The notes below the pieces were generated by a model that made no database searches, was not told the DNA's origin, and saw only the letters and a program-made list of their open reading frames with translations. The position numbers and the translations under genes are program-made. Below are positions 1 to 10,115 of a stretch of DNA of 64,000 nucleotides, one piece after another. Numbering within the stretch: position 1 is the stretch's first letter; each line of letters starts with the position of its first letter. Origin of the DNA: Pseudomonas knackmussii B13 (lineage in GTDB: Bacteria; Pseudomonadota; Gammaproteobacteria; Pseudomonadales; Pseudomonadaceae); the NCBI RefSeq assembly GCF_000689415.1, contig NZ_HG322950.1:248001-312000 (forward strand). Reading direction: 5' to 3'.

Positions 1-1658
<1,658 letters not shown>

Positions 1659-1665
1659 CCACACA

Positions 1666-1713
1666 GGCGCCGGCAGCCAAGGCTGTCGGCGCCGATGTCG
1701 GGTAATTTTTTTT
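1666..1713 (+). terminator. Rho-independent terminator candidate after glmS
   Basis: A 13-bp inverted repeat (GGCGCCGGCAGCC / GGCTGTCGGCGCC, one G-T pair) lies 7 bp after the glmS stop. A run of eight T begins about 12 bp past the stem. The gap between stem and T-run is longer than ideal. Confidence 0.55.
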
Positions 1714-1717
1714 GATG

Positions 1718-1749
1718 TTTACAAATCTTTCACTAATCCTTCTCTAATC
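1718..1749 (+). promoter_or_regulatory. Direct-repeat response-regulator box upstream of the glycan operon
   Basis: TTCACTAATC (1729-1738) and TTCTCTAATC (1740-1749) are 9/10 identical direct repeats on an 11-bp period, the usual spacing for OmpR/PhoB-class regulators. The overlapping TTTACAAATCTTTCAC (1718-1733) resembles the ColR consensus as I remember it; CTAAT-N6-CTAAT also recalls PmrA-type boxes. It lies in an AT-rich patch about 220 bp before the epimerase start. The rest of the 309-bp gap shows no gene. Confidence 0.45.
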
Positions 1750-1967
1750 TGTCAGATTGATACGCCAGGCTCAGCCCTCCGGCCGTACCGGGAGTGCGGA
1801 ATGCCCCGGATTGGCACGAGAGCCCGGACGAGCATGACCAAGAACCGACGGCAAGTCGGTCACAACAACTGCTCAATCTTCTGGCGACGCATGAAAGACA
1901 GACTTCTCCCGCCCGCTGGCGGAAGCCTCCCGACCCGTTCAGCGGCGCTTGCTGGGGGCGCTATCCG

Positions 1968-2966
1968 ATGAAATTCCTCGTTACCGGCGCTGCCGGCTTT
2001 ATCGGTTATCACACCGCCGATCGCCTGTGCCGCGAAGGCCACGACGTGGTCGGCCTGGACAACCTGAACGACTACTACAGCGTCGAACTCAAGCATTCCC
2101 GCCTCGACCTGCTGCGTCGTCACGCCAATTTCCGCTTCGAGCGCCTCGACCTCGCCGACGCCCAGGGCCTGGCCGAACTGTGCCGCCGCGAAGGCTTCGA
2201 GCGAGTGATCCACCTGGCTGCGCAGGCCGGCGTGCGCTATTCGCTGGAAAAGCCGGGGGTCTACGCCGACTCCAACCTGGTCGGCTTCGTCAACATTCTC
2301 GAAGCCTGCCGGCAGAACGCCGTCGGGCACCTGGTCTACGCCTCGAGCAGTTCGGTGTACGGCATGAATACGCCGATGCCGTTCACCACCGATGCGCCCG
2401 TGGACCAGCCGGTGTCGCTGTATGCCGCGACCAAACGGGCCAACGAGCTGATGGCGCATACCTATGCGCACCTCTACCGCCTGCCGGTGACCGGGCTGCG
2501 CTTCTTCACCGTGTACGGTCCCTGGGGCCGTCCGGACATGGCGCTGTTCAAGTTCACCCGCGCGATCCTCGATGGAAAGCCAATCGATATCTACAACAAC
2601 GGCGAGATGTCCCGCGACTTCACCTACGTCGATGACGTGGTCGAAGGCCTGTGCCGTATCCAGGCGCTGCCGCCGCAGGTCGGCGAGCAGGGCGAGGCCC
2701 CGGCGGCGCTCTACAACATCGGCCGTGGCGAGCCGGTCCGCCTGCTCGACATGGTCGAGTGCGTGGAACGGGCGCTGGGGCGCAAGGCGATCCGCAACTA
2801 CCTGCCGCTGCAACCGGGCGACGTCCTGCAGACCTGGGCCGATGTAGATGCCCTGGCGCAGCGCACCGGTTTCCGCCCCGCCACGCCGCTGCAAGTCGGT
2901 ATCGAGCGCTTCGTGCAGTGGTATCGCGACTATTACGAGGACGGCGCCGCACGCTCCCCAGCCTGA
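1968..2966 (+). CDS. NAD-dependent sugar-nucleotide epimerase, probably UDP-glucuronate 4-epimerase
   Basis: A 332-residue extended SDR enzyme. It starts MKFLVTGAAGFIGYHTADRL with the Rossmann motif GxxGxxG, continues with LDNLNDYYSVELK, and has the catalytic YAATK (Tyr-x-x-x-Lys) and the active-site Ser stretch YASSSSVYG. These features match the CapI/LspL group that converts UDP-glucuronate to UDP-galacturonate. The frame extends upstream to 1794, but ATG 1968 begins the conserved fold. First gene of a run of four same-strand genes with short gaps; the next two genes suggest its product is loaded on a polyprenyl carrier. Substrate is inferred. Confidence 0.8.
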   Translation: MKFLVTGAAGFIGYHTADRLCREGHDVVGLDNLNDYYSVELKHSRLDLLRRHANFRFERLDLADAQGLAELCRREGFERVIHLAAQAGVRYSLEKPGVYADSNLVGFVNILEACRQNAVGHLVYASSSSVYGMNTPMPFTTDAPVDQPVSLYAATKRANELMAHTYAHLYRLPVTGLRFFTVYGPWGRPDMALFKFTRAILDGKPIDIYNNGEMSRDFTYVDDVVEGLCRIQALPPQVGEQGEAPAALYNIGRGEPVRLLDMVECVERALGRKAIRNYLPLQPGDVLQTWADVDALAQRTGFRPATPLQVGIERFVQWYRDYYEDGAARSPA

Positions 2967-3011
2967 GCGCGGCGCCTGACGACAACTCCAGATTTCAAGG
3001 TAGGCAGAAGT

Positions 3012-3749
3012 ATGTCCAACCCCTACGTATCGGTGCTCATCCCGGCCAAGAACGAGGCCGAGAACCTCCCCACGCTGCTCAACGAAGTGCGCCAGGCGCT
3101 GAGCGGCGAGGACTTCGAAGTGCTCGTGGTCGACGACGGCAGTACCGACAACACCCGCGCCGTGCTGCAGGACATGCAGCGCGACGGCTACACGCAACTG
3201 CGCGTGCTGAGCCACACGCGTTCGCTCGGGCAGAGCACCTCGGTCTTCCACGCTGCCGAAGCGGCGCGCGGCCAGTGGCTGGCGACCCTCGACGGCGACG
3301 GCCAGAACGACCCGGCGGACATCCCCGGCATGCTCGCCATCGTCCGCGCCCCCGATTGCCCGGCCGACCTCAAGCTGATCGCCGGCCACCGCGTGAATCG
3401 CAAGGACACGGCCAGCAAGCGCTGGGCCTCGCGCTTCGCCAACCGCCTGCGCGGCAAGCTGCTCAACGACCACACCCCGGACACCGGCTGCGGTCTCAAG
3501 GTGATCGAGCGCGAAGCCTTCCTGCGCCTGCCGTATTTCGACCACATGCACCGCTTCATCCCCGCGCTGATCCAGCGCCACAAGGGCAGCATGCGCGTGC
3601 ACCCGGTCAACCACCGTCCGCGCAGCGCCGGGGTTTCCAAGTACGGCAACCTGGACCGCGCGCTCGTCGGCATCCTCGACCTGTTCGGTGTCTGGTGGCT
3701 GATCCGCCGTACCCGCCTGGACGTGACCGCCCGCGAACTGGAGCGCTGA
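3012..3749 (+). CDS. Family 2 glycosyltransferase, polyprenyl-phosphate sugar synthase type
   Basis: A 245-residue GT-A glycosyltransferase of the DPM1/ArnC class, which moves a sugar from a nucleotide donor to undecaprenyl phosphate at the inner membrane. N-terminal YVSVLIPAKNEAENLPTLL and DDGSTDNT bind the nucleotide; DGDGQND is the DxD metal site. No C-terminal membrane helices follow, unlike ArnC, so it is probably peripheral. It is preceded by the epimerase and followed after 3 bp by an ArnT-like transferase, the expected order epimerase, carrier loading, transfer. Confidence 0.8.
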   Translation: MSNPYVSVLIPAKNEAENLPTLLNEVRQALSGEDFEVLVVDDGSTDNTRAVLQDMQRDGYTQLRVLSHTRSLGQSTSVFHAAEAARGQWLATLDGDGQNDPADIPGMLAIVRAPDCPADLKLIAGHRVNRKDTASKRWASRFANRLRGKLLNDHTPDTGCGLKVIEREAFLRLPYFDHMHRFIPALIQRHKGSMRVHPVNHRPRSAGVSKYGNLDRALVGILDLFGVWWLIRRTRLDVTARELER

Positions 3750-3752
3750 TCC

Positions 3753-5339
3753 ATGGCCGGCACCGGCGATTCGCAACGTCCGCTGAGCCGGCTTGCGGGG
3801 GCCGAGAGCGGCCCTGGCTCGCTGTGGTCCCGCCTGCAACGCAACCCCTGGCTGCTCCTGCTGCTCGCCGCGCTCCTGCTGGGCGCCGGCCTGGGCTTGC
3901 GGGTGCCGAGCAACGTCGACGAGGAGCGTTTCCTCGGCGTCGCCCTGGAGATGCTGCAGACCGGCAACTGGCTGGTGCCGCACCGCGCCGGTGAAATCTA
4001 CGGCGACAAGCCGCCGCTGTTCATGTGGCTGGTGGGCTCGCTCGTGCGCCTGGGCGTGAAGCCGACCCTGGCGTTGTTCCTCCCGGCGTTCTTCGCCGGC
4101 ATCGTCGGCACCGCCTGTCTCTACGACATCGCCCGGCGCCTGTGGAACCGCCGCGTCGGCCTGATCGCCGGGCTGCTGTTCCTGGCCACCTATCAGACCC
4201 ACGCGGTGCTGCGCGACGGCGGCATCGACGGCCTGTTGTTCCTGTGGATATCCCTGGCGCTCTACGGCCTGCTCCGCCACCTGCTGCTCGGCCCCGCCTG
4301 GCGCTGGTACTACCTGGCGTGCGCGGCCATGGGCCTGGGCATCATCAGCAAGGGCGTGGGCTTCCTCCCGGCCCTGCTGCTCATCCCCTATGCATTTGCG
4401 GTGCGGCGTGGCTGGTCCGGCGTCGTGCGCATGCCTGGCCAGGCCGGCCGCTGGTGGCTGGGCCTGCTGGTGACGCTGGCCGCCATCGCAGTCTGGCTGG
4501 CGCCGATGCTTATCTGGGCGTCACTCGACGGCGGCGCCGACGGTCGTGCCTACCTGAACGACATCCTCCTGCAGCAGACCGCCAAGCGATATGCCAATGC
4601 GTGGCAGCACCAGGAGCCGTTCTGGTACTTCTTCGTGAAGGTCATCCCGCAGTACTGGTTGCCGCTGCTGCTGACGCTGCCCTGGATGGTGCCGGCCTGG
4701 CGCCGCGAACTCGGCAAGCACAAGGGGCGCTTCCTCGTCCTGTTGGGCTGGGTGGCGCTGGTGCTGCTGTTCTTCACCCTCAGTTCGGGCAAGCGCAAGC
4801 TGTACATCTTCCCGGCGCTGCCCGGTCTGGTGCTGGCCATCGCGCCGCTGATGCCCTGGTTGCTGCGCCGCTGGTTCGCCGGCCGCCCGCGGGCGCGGAA
4901 GATCTTCGTCGGCGTGGCGGTGGTCTGGTTCGTCGCCTGGTTCGCCCGTGGCTTCATCGAGCCGCTGCGCGACGGCGGTAACGATCGTCAGCAGCTGATG
5001 GCCGAGGTGGCCCGCGAGTCGCAGGGTGCCGAACTGGTCCTGACCAACTGGCGCGAAGGTCACTGGCTCTACGCCCAGCAGCCGATCGTGCATTTCGGCC
5101 TGGATACGCCGAGCCAGGCGGAAAAGGCGGCGATGTGGCTGCGCCAGCATCCCCAGGCCGTGGCCATGGTGCGTGCCGATGACATCGACCGCTGCTTCCG
5201 CCGCGAACTTGCCAAGCCGGTGGAGGGGCACCACGAGGAAGACTGGTTCCTGGTGCGCGAGGATGCCGACAACGGCCAGTGCCACGACGACAGCCAGTAC
5301 TCGATTCACGAATTCGCCTGGAAGAAGCCGCTGTCCTGA
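3753..5339 (+). CDS. ArnT/PMT-like membrane glycosyltransferase
   Basis: A 528-residue polytopic GT-C protein with about ten or more hydrophobic segments. The first periplasmic loop carries VPSNVDEERFLGVALEM, the Asp-Glu motif typical of ArnT and Rgt enzymes, which move a sugar from undecaprenyl phosphate to lipid A or LPS core on the periplasmic face. The start ATG is 3 bp after the preceding stop, so translation is likely coupled. A C-terminal soluble domain of about 120 residues follows the last helix. With an epimerase upstream, galacturonate or a similar uronic acid is a reasonable donor; this is inference. Confidence 0.8.
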   Translation: MAGTGDSQRPLSRLAGAESGPGSLWSRLQRNPWLLLLLAALLLGAGLGLRVPSNVDEERFLGVALEMLQTGNWLVPHRAGEIYGDKPPLFMWLVGSLVRLGVKPTLALFLPAFFAGIVGTACLYDIARRLWNRRVGLIAGLLFLATYQTHAVLRDGGIDGLLFLWISLALYGLLRHLLLGPAWRWYYLACAAMGLGIISKGVGFLPALLLIPYAFAVRRGWSGVVRMPGQAGRWWLGLLVTLAAIAVWLAPMLIWASLDGGADGRAYLNDILLQQTAKRYANAWQHQEPFWYFFVKVIPQYWLPLLLTLPWMVPAWRRELGKHKGRFLVLLGWVALVLLFFTLSSGKRKLYIFPALPGLVLAIAPLMPWLLRRWFAGRPRARKIFVGVAVVWFVAWFARGFIEPLRDGGNDRQQLMAEVARESQGAELVLTNWREGHWLYAQQPIVHFGLDTPSQAEKAAMWLRQHPQAVAMVRADDIDRCFRRELAKPVEGHHEEDWFLVREDADNGQCHDDSQYSIHEFAWKKPLS

Positions 5340-5398
5340 GTCTACCCGCCGGCATACCGGCGGGCGCTGCCGTACCTGATAACAATAAGGAGAATGCC

Positions 5399-6373
5399 GT
5401 GAACGCTGCGCTGGATCGCCACGCCGACGAGAAAACCGCCCCGAACCTGCCCAAGAGGCGCTGGCGGCGGCTTCTGCCCTGGGGGCTCGGCCTGGGCCTG
5501 TTGGCCGCCGGCGCAGTGGTCGTCCATCAGCACTGGCATCAGCGCGCCTACTACTACTTCTCCACCCAGGCCCACGCCGCCGACGTGGCGGGGCGCAACA
5601 TCTGGCTGCCGGGCTACCGGGTCGCCATCGACGGCAAGCCGGTGAAGGGCATCGACAGCGACCTCTCGGCCATCGCCTACGACTACGATCACGATCGCCT
5701 GCTCGGTGTGACCAACGCCGGCGCCATGCGGGTGGTGGTGATCAGCAAGACCGGCGAGCTCCTCGCCGAGTATCCGATGCACGGTTTCGAGGACGTCGAA
5801 GGCATCACCTACCTGGGTGACGGGCTGGTGGCGGTGGCCGACGAGAGATTCCAGCAGCTCGACCTCTTCCGCCTGCCGGAGCAGCCGGGGCAGACCATCG
5901 AGGCCAAGGATGCGCAGTTCATCGTGCTGGACCTCGCGCCGAACATCCACAACAAGGGCTTCGAGGGCGTGACCTACGATGCGCTCGGCGATCGCCTGTT
6001 CGTTGGCAAGGAACGCGATCCCATGCAACTGCTGGAGGTCTCCGGCGTGCGCGCCAGCCTGTCCGGCGGCAAGCTGCAGCTCAAGGTCAGGAACCTCACG
6101 CCCTGGCTCGACAAGCGCTTCTTCGGCACCGATATCTCCGACCTGCACTACGACACCAAGACCGGCCACCTGCTGGTGCTGAGCGAGGAATCGCGGCTGA
6201 TCGTCGAGTTCGACGACCAGGGCCAGGTAGTGAGCTTCCGCACGCTGCTCGGCGCCCCCTACGGCGAGTTGCAGCACAGCACCCCGCAGGCAGAGGGCCT
6301 GACCATGGATGCCGACGGCAACCTCTACGTGGTCAGCGAGCCGAACCTCTTCTACCGCTTCGAGGCACGCTGA
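5399..6373 (+). CDS. Membrane-anchored SdiA-regulated/esterase-like beta-propeller protein
   Basis: 324 residues from GTG 5399, chosen because AATAAGGAG sits just upstream and the frame above it is low quality. A basic stretch (PKRRWRRLLPW) precedes one membrane helix (GLGLGLLAAGAVVVHQHW), leaving the rest periplasmic. The body has repeated short beta-blade motifs (LSAIAYDYDHDRLLGVTN, DVEGITYLGDGLVAVADE, AEGLTMDADGNLYVVSEPN), typical of the SdiA-regulated family related to phytase-like propellers. Biochemical role unknown. Last gene of the glycan operon; it may act on the envelope. Confidence 0.7.
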   Translation: MNAALDRHADEKTAPNLPKRRWRRLLPWGLGLGLLAAGAVVVHQHWHQRAYYYFSTQAHAADVAGRNIWLPGYRVAIDGKPVKGIDSDLSAIAYDYDHDRLLGVTNAGAMRVVVISKTGELLAEYPMHGFEDVEGITYLGDGLVAVADERFQQLDLFRLPEQPGQTIEAKDAQFIVLDLAPNIHNKGFEGVTYDALGDRLFVGKERDPMQLLEVSGVRASLSGGKLQLKVRNLTPWLDKRFFGTDISDLHYDTKTGHLLVLSEESRLIVEFDDQGQVVSFRTLLGAPYGELQHSTPQAEGLTMDADGNLYVVSEPNLFYRFEAR

Positions 6374-6384
6374 GCGCGTGCCTG

Positions 6385-6406
6385 GGGGCGCGCCGGGCGC
6401 CCCTTT
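6385..6406. terminator. Short GC hairpin between convergent genes
   Basis: GGGGCGC and GCGCCCC flank a 5-base loop and are followed by only TTT. It lies between the convergent propeller gene and the LAB_N gene, so it may end the plus-strand operon. Weak T-run. Confidence 0.35.
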
Positions 6407-6412
6407 CAGCGA

Positions 6413-7072
6413 TCAGTTCAGTTCCGAGCCCTGGGGGCTGCCTTCGGCGCGCGCGGCGCGGCGGATCAGTGCCAGGTTGCGCAGGTAGACCACGATGCCG
6501 AACGACTGGCCGAGGATGATGATCGGGTCGCGCTGGGCGATGGCGTAGCAGAACAGCATCACGCTGCCGAGCATCGACATGTACCAGAAGTGGATCGGGT
6601 TGACCGGGCGATGGGCGCGTTCGGAGAACCACAGCTGCAGCACGAAGCGGCCGGTGAAGACCACCTGGCCGACCATGCCGATGACCGTCCACAGCGGGTC
6701 GGCCTGGGTGATGGCGTGGATGATCGGCTCCGGCTTGGACACCCAGCCCAGGGCGATGGCTGCGCCCGACAGGCTCAGCCAGGGCCAGAGGAAGAACGGC
6801 GGCTGGCCGCCGGAGTGGCGCCGGTCGAGTTCCAGGTTGCGCAGGTAGATGGCCAGGCCCGCCATCTGGCCGAGGCTGATCACCAGGTCGCGCTGGTGCG
6901 TGGCGTAGGCCAGCAGCAGCACCGCGCCGGCGCAGCTGAAGTACCAGAAGTGCACCGGCATGAGGCTCTTGCGAGCGCGTTCGGAAAGAATCCACTGCAC
7001 CAGGAAGCGCGCGGAAAAGGCAGCCTGTGCCAAAAGGCCGACCACGAACCAGACTGGATTGATCCCGCTCAA
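6413..7072 (-). CDS. Tandem LAB_N (lipid-A-disaccharide synthase N-terminal-like) membrane protein
   Basis: 219 residues from TTG 7072. That start is chosen because GAGGAG lies 6 bases upstream; a GTG at 7090 is in frame but lacks a good site. The protein is a duplicated module: SARFLVQWILSERARKS..HFWYFS..RNLEL in the first half and TGRFVLQLWFSERAHRPVNP..HFWYMS..RNLAL in the second. Each half has three short membrane segments. LAB_N proteins often sit beside DPM-type glycosyltransferases and PMT-like enzymes, and a role in carrier-lipid flipping or positioning has been suggested; function here is inferred from context. Convergent with the glycan operon. Confidence 0.7.
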   Translation of the reverse strand: MSGINPVWFVVGLLAQAAFSARFLVQWILSERARKSLMPVHFWYFSCAGAVLLLAYATHQRDLVISLGQMAGLAIYLRNLELDRRHSGGQPPFFLWPWLSLSGAAIALGWVSKPEPIIHAITQADPLWTVIGMVGQVVFTGRFVLQLWFSERAHRPVNPIHFWYMSMLGSVMLFCYAIAQRDPIIILGQSFGIVVYLRNLALIRRAARAEGSPQGSELN

Positions 7073-7271
7073 CGAACTCTCCTCATGCACAGGCTTGCAG
7101 AACGCGCCACCAGCGGCCTGGCGGCGCGCGACAGTTTACCCTGTCGAGCATTGCAATTCGTCGGCCCTGCACTGCCGATGAGCGGATAACCGAATCGTCA
7201 TTCGCCGCTCAGCGTGCCGTTAGGGGGCTTTTCTTATCGTGGGACCCTCATCCACCACCGAGGTCCCTCCC

Positions 7272-7595
7272 ATGAAAACCGCTCGACTCTTCCTGTTTGC
7301 CGGCCTGGCCGGTCTTTCCTTCCTGGCCCAGGCCGAAAGCGGCGGCGACCGCACCTTCGCGCGCATGCAGCAGAACCTCCAGGCGGCCACTCAGAACACC
7401 CGCGAAGAAGCCGTCGCCGGCAACTTCGAGCCCTATCGCTACGGCATGAACCTGGACATCGCCGAAGTGCTCGAAGTGACCCATGGCCAGGGTTGCGGCG
7501 TGGTGCCGGTGCGCATGCGCTACCTCGACTCCCAGGGTGCAGAGCAGCGCCTGGAGTATCGCAGCGAGCGCGTCAGCTGCAGCCGCGGGCTCTGA
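7272..7595 (+). CDS. Small secreted DUF2790-family protein
   Basis: 107 residues with a clean Sec signal (MKTARLFLFAGLAGLSFLAQAE). The mature part holds the family signature PYRYGMNLDIAEVL..GCGVVPVRMRYLDSQG..LEYRSERVSC, with two cysteines that could form a disulfide. DUF2790 proteins are common in Pseudomonas next to metal-responsive two-component systems; this one converges with czcS 10 bp away. Role unknown, perhaps a periplasmic metal-stress protein. GAGG precedes the ATG. Confidence 0.75.
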   Translation: MKTARLFLFAGLAGLSFLAQAESGGDRTFARMQQNLQAATQNTREEAVAGNFEPYRYGMNLDIAEVLEVTHGQGCGVVPVRMRYLDSQGAEQRLEYRSERVSCSRGL

Positions 7596-7605
7596 ATGGC
7601 GCGCG

Positions 7606-8988
7606 TCAAACCGGCCCGGGGAAGACCAGCTCGAACCGGGTCGGGCCTTGCGGCCGGCTGTCCACGGTCACCGCGCCGCCATGCAGGCTCATGATCGAGC
7701 GGACGATGGCCAGCCCCAGGCCGGTACCGCCTTCGCTCCGGGTGCCGTGCTCGTTGGCCCGGTAGAAGCGCTCGAATAGCCGCGCGAGATGACGCTCGGC
7801 GATACCCGTGCCGGGATTGCTGACGCTCAGGCAGACCCCCTTTTCACCCCGACGAATCTCGACGTCGATGCGTTGCCCTTCCGGGGTATGGCGGATGGCA
7901 TTGGAAAGCAGGTTGGAGAAGGCCCGCTGCACCATCAGCCGATTGCCGAGAATGTCGGCTTCGCCCCGCAGCCTGATTTCCAGGCGCTTCTCCTCGGCGG
8001 CGAAGAGGAACACTTCGCTCACGCGCCTAGCCTCTTCGCCAAGACACAGTGGTTCGAAAGGCACCTGCGCCTGGCTGACCTGGGCCAGGAACAGCATGTC
8101 GGTGACGATGCGCGACAGGCGCTGCAGCTCTTCCACCCCCGAAACCAGCACCGCCTCGTACTCCTCGACCGAGCGGCTGCGCGCGAGGGTGACCTGCGCC
8201 TTGCCCAGCAGGTTGCTGATCGGCGAGCGCAGCTCGTGGGCGAGGTCATCGGAAAACTGCGTCAGCTGCTGCACGCCGTCGTCCAGGCGATGCAGCATGA
8301 CATTCAGCGCCCGGGCGACTTCGCTCAACTCCCTGGGTAGGCGTTCCAGCGGAATGCGGTGGCTGAGGTCCTCGGTGGAGGTGCGCAGGGCGATCCGGCG
8401 AAAACGCCGCAAGGGCGACAGGCCGCGCTGCACGGCATGCCAGCCGCCCAGCCCGACGATCAGCAGCAGGAAAGGTACGCCAGCCAGTACCGAGTCGCGG
8501 AAGGCACCAAGCAGCGCATCGTCTGCGCTGCGTTCCTGAGTGAGCAAGACGCGCACCGGCGTGCTGTCGCCGAGCCGGGCGATGCTGCTGGCGGTGAGCA
8601 GCCGCTTGCCGTCGGCGGCACTCCAGCTGTGGAAGTCGAGAGCGCCGGAGACCGTCAGGCGTTCCAGCATGCCGCGTCGGGCCGCGGGGCCGGTGTCCAG
8701 CAGCAAGGTGCCGTCCGACTCCACCGGCAGCAGGGTCAGGGCGAAATCGTCATGCCCGGCGATCAGGTCCAGCAACTCGTGTGGATTGCCCATCAGGGAC
8801 CGGCTGTCGGCGCTTGCGGCCAGCCCATGGCGAACCTGCTGCAGCTTGTCGGCCAGCTCGTCGCGGGCGCGGCGCTGCAGCTCGTGGTCGAGCGCGGCAT
8901 AGGCCAGCAGCGCCAGCACCACCACCAGGCCGGCGCACAGCAGCGCCATGCTCAGGCCCAGGCGCGACGAGAGGCTGGCCGGCTTCAT
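7606..8988 (-). CDS. czcS: Heavy-metal sensor histidine kinase
   Basis: 460 residues. Order: N-terminal helix (LGLSMALLCAGLVVVLALLAY), periplasmic sensor of about 130 residues, second helix (VLAGVPFLLLIVGLGGWH), HAMP linker, H-box DDLAHELRSPISN, N-box NLLSNAIRHT, G-box GTGLGLAIVRSIMSLHGG. This is the IrlS/CopS/CzcS family, which senses excess Zn, Cd, Co or Cu in the periplasm. ATG 8988 overlaps the regulator stop by 4 bp (ATGA), so translation is coupled. Facing czcCBA makes CzcS the best name; a CopS-type sensor cannot be excluded. Confidence 0.9.
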   Translation of the reverse strand: MKPASLSSRLGLSMALLCAGLVVVLALLAYAALDHELQRRARDELADKLQQVRHGLAASADSRSLMGNPHELLDLIAGHDDFALTLLPVESDGTLLLDTGPAARRGMLERLTVSGALDFHSWSAADGKRLLTASSIARLGDSTPVRVLLTQERSADDALLGAFRDSVLAGVPFLLLIVGLGGWHAVQRGLSPLRRFRRIALRTSTEDLSHRIPLERLPRELSEVARALNVMLHRLDDGVQQLTQFSDDLAHELRSPISNLLGKAQVTLARSRSVEEYEAVLVSGVEELQRLSRIVTDMLFLAQVSQAQVPFEPLCLGEEARRVSEVFLFAAEEKRLEIRLRGEADILGNRLMVQRAFSNLLSNAIRHTPEGQRIDVEIRRGEKGVCLSVSNPGTGIAERHLARLFERFYRANEHGTRSEGGTGLGLAIVRSIMSLHGGAVTVDSRPQGPTRFELVFPGPV

Positions 8989-9659
8989 TCGCGGGCCTCG
9001 AGCACGTAGCCGACGCCGCGCCGGGTGTGGATCAGCGGGGTGTCGAAGGGATCGTCGACCTTGATCCGCAGGCGGCGGATGGTGACCTCGACGACGTTGG
9101 TGTCGCAATCGAAGTTCATGTCCCACACCAGCGAGATGATCTGCGTGCGGCTAAGCACCTCGCCGCTGCGGCTCATCAGCAGGTGCAGCAGGGCGAACTC
9201 CTTGGTCGTCAGGTCGATGCGCCGGCCGTCGCGATAGGCGCGGTGGCGCGCCGGGTCGAGCTCCAGCCCGGCGACATTCAGTACCGCCGGAGCGGACACC
9301 CGCTCGCCGCGCCTTAGCAGGGTACGTACCCGGGCGAGCAATTCGGGGAACTGGAAAGGCTTCACCAGGTAGTCGTCGGCGCCCAGTTCCAGGCCGCGTA
9401 CCCGCTCGTCCAGGCGCCCGCGTGCGGTGAGCATGAGGACGCGGGTGTCGTTGTCCTGGCGCAGCTGGCGCAGGACCTCCCAGCCGTCCATCTGCGGCAT
9501 GTTCACGTCGAGGATGACCAGGTCGTAGGCGCCTTGTCGCGCCAGGTGCAGGCCGTCTACGCCGTTGTTCGCGCGGTCGACGACGAAGCCGCTCTCACTC
9601 AGGCCCTGGTGCAGGTAGTCGGCCGTCTTTGTTTCGTCCTCTACAACTAGGATGCGCAT
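8985..9659 (-). CDS. czcR: OmpR-family heavy-metal response regulator
   Basis: 224 residues. Receiver domain: acidic pair EDE near the start, phospho-acceptor Asp in LVILDVNMPQMDG, Lys in DDYLVKPF. The C-terminal winged helix has LTTKEFALLHLLM and VTIRRLRIKVDDPF. Closest by motif to CzcR/CopR/IrlR. Transcribed away from czcCBA across a 456-bp AT-rich spacer, the arrangement known for czcRS-czcCBA in P. aeruginosa, where CzcR activates both directions and also represses oprD. The second part of that pattern is notable because an OprD-family gene lies just past czcA. Confidence 0.92.
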   Translation of the reverse strand: MRILVVEDETKTADYLHQGLSESGFVVDRANNGVDGLHLARQGAYDLVILDVNMPQMDGWEVLRQLRQDNDTRVLMLTARGRLDERVRGLELGADDYLVKPFQFPELLARVRTLLRRGERVSAPAVLNVAGLELDPARHRAYRDGRRIDLTTKEFALLHLLMSRSGEVLSRTQIISLVWDMNFDCDTNVVEVTIRRLRIKVDDPFDTPLIHTRRGVGYVLEARE

Positions 9660-10115
9660 TCGTTACATGACCTTTATGTGTGGATGCTGAAGAGCTCATT
9701 GTTGTTTTTCTTTTCGGCTGCTGTTTATACGGGTCGACGTCTTGTCGAAAGGGGCGCGAGGTTAATGTCTGTAGCCGCTTCAGGGTCAATGCGGGCAACG
9801 GTTATCGGGTGTTTCAGGATGTTGCCTTGTCGGGTTATTAATTCTGTAAATATATGTTTTTACGTGTATTTTTATGAATTAAAAGTTTGCCTGGTGAGGT
9901 GTTATTTGCATTTTCGTCAGATATTAACTCGGCGTATTGCGGCGTTAATCTTAATTACGGATTTGTAATTGCCTGGTCACCTTGGAGATAGATCTCGGAA
10001 CTTACCGTTGGCGCAATTCGCAGCGAGACCGGAATAGGCGTTCAGCGGAGCAACCGCAGAAGGCGCCGGCAAGAGGCCGCGATTCTCGTTTCAAGGTCGT
10101 TTCCAGAGGTGTGCC
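9660..10115. promoter_or_regulatory. AT-rich divergent control region czcR / czcC
   Basis: This 456-bp stretch has no credible gene and is far richer in A+T than its surroundings, especially 9830-9970. It holds a perfect inverted repeat AATTAC-N6-GTAATT (9953-9970), a good candidate CzcR operator, and a wider TTAATTC...GAATTAA pair around 9838-9882. An open frame across part of it lacks a ribosome site and Pseudomonas codon use. Confidence 0.55.

Noticed and set aside
1666..1967. Tn7-like insertion downstream of glmS
   Set aside because: No Tn7 ends, no tns genes, and normal chromosomal genes follow directly.
1860..4280. 806-codon minus-strand open frame opposite the glycan genes
   Set aside because: It is antisense to well-recognised genes, has low-complexity composition (Gln/Ala/His-rich), and long open antisense frames are expected at this GC content.
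9678..9968. 96-codon frame in the AT-rich czcR/czcC spacer
   Set aside because: No ribosome-binding site, no Pseudomonas codon bias, and it would cross the candidate operator; better read as regulatory DNA.
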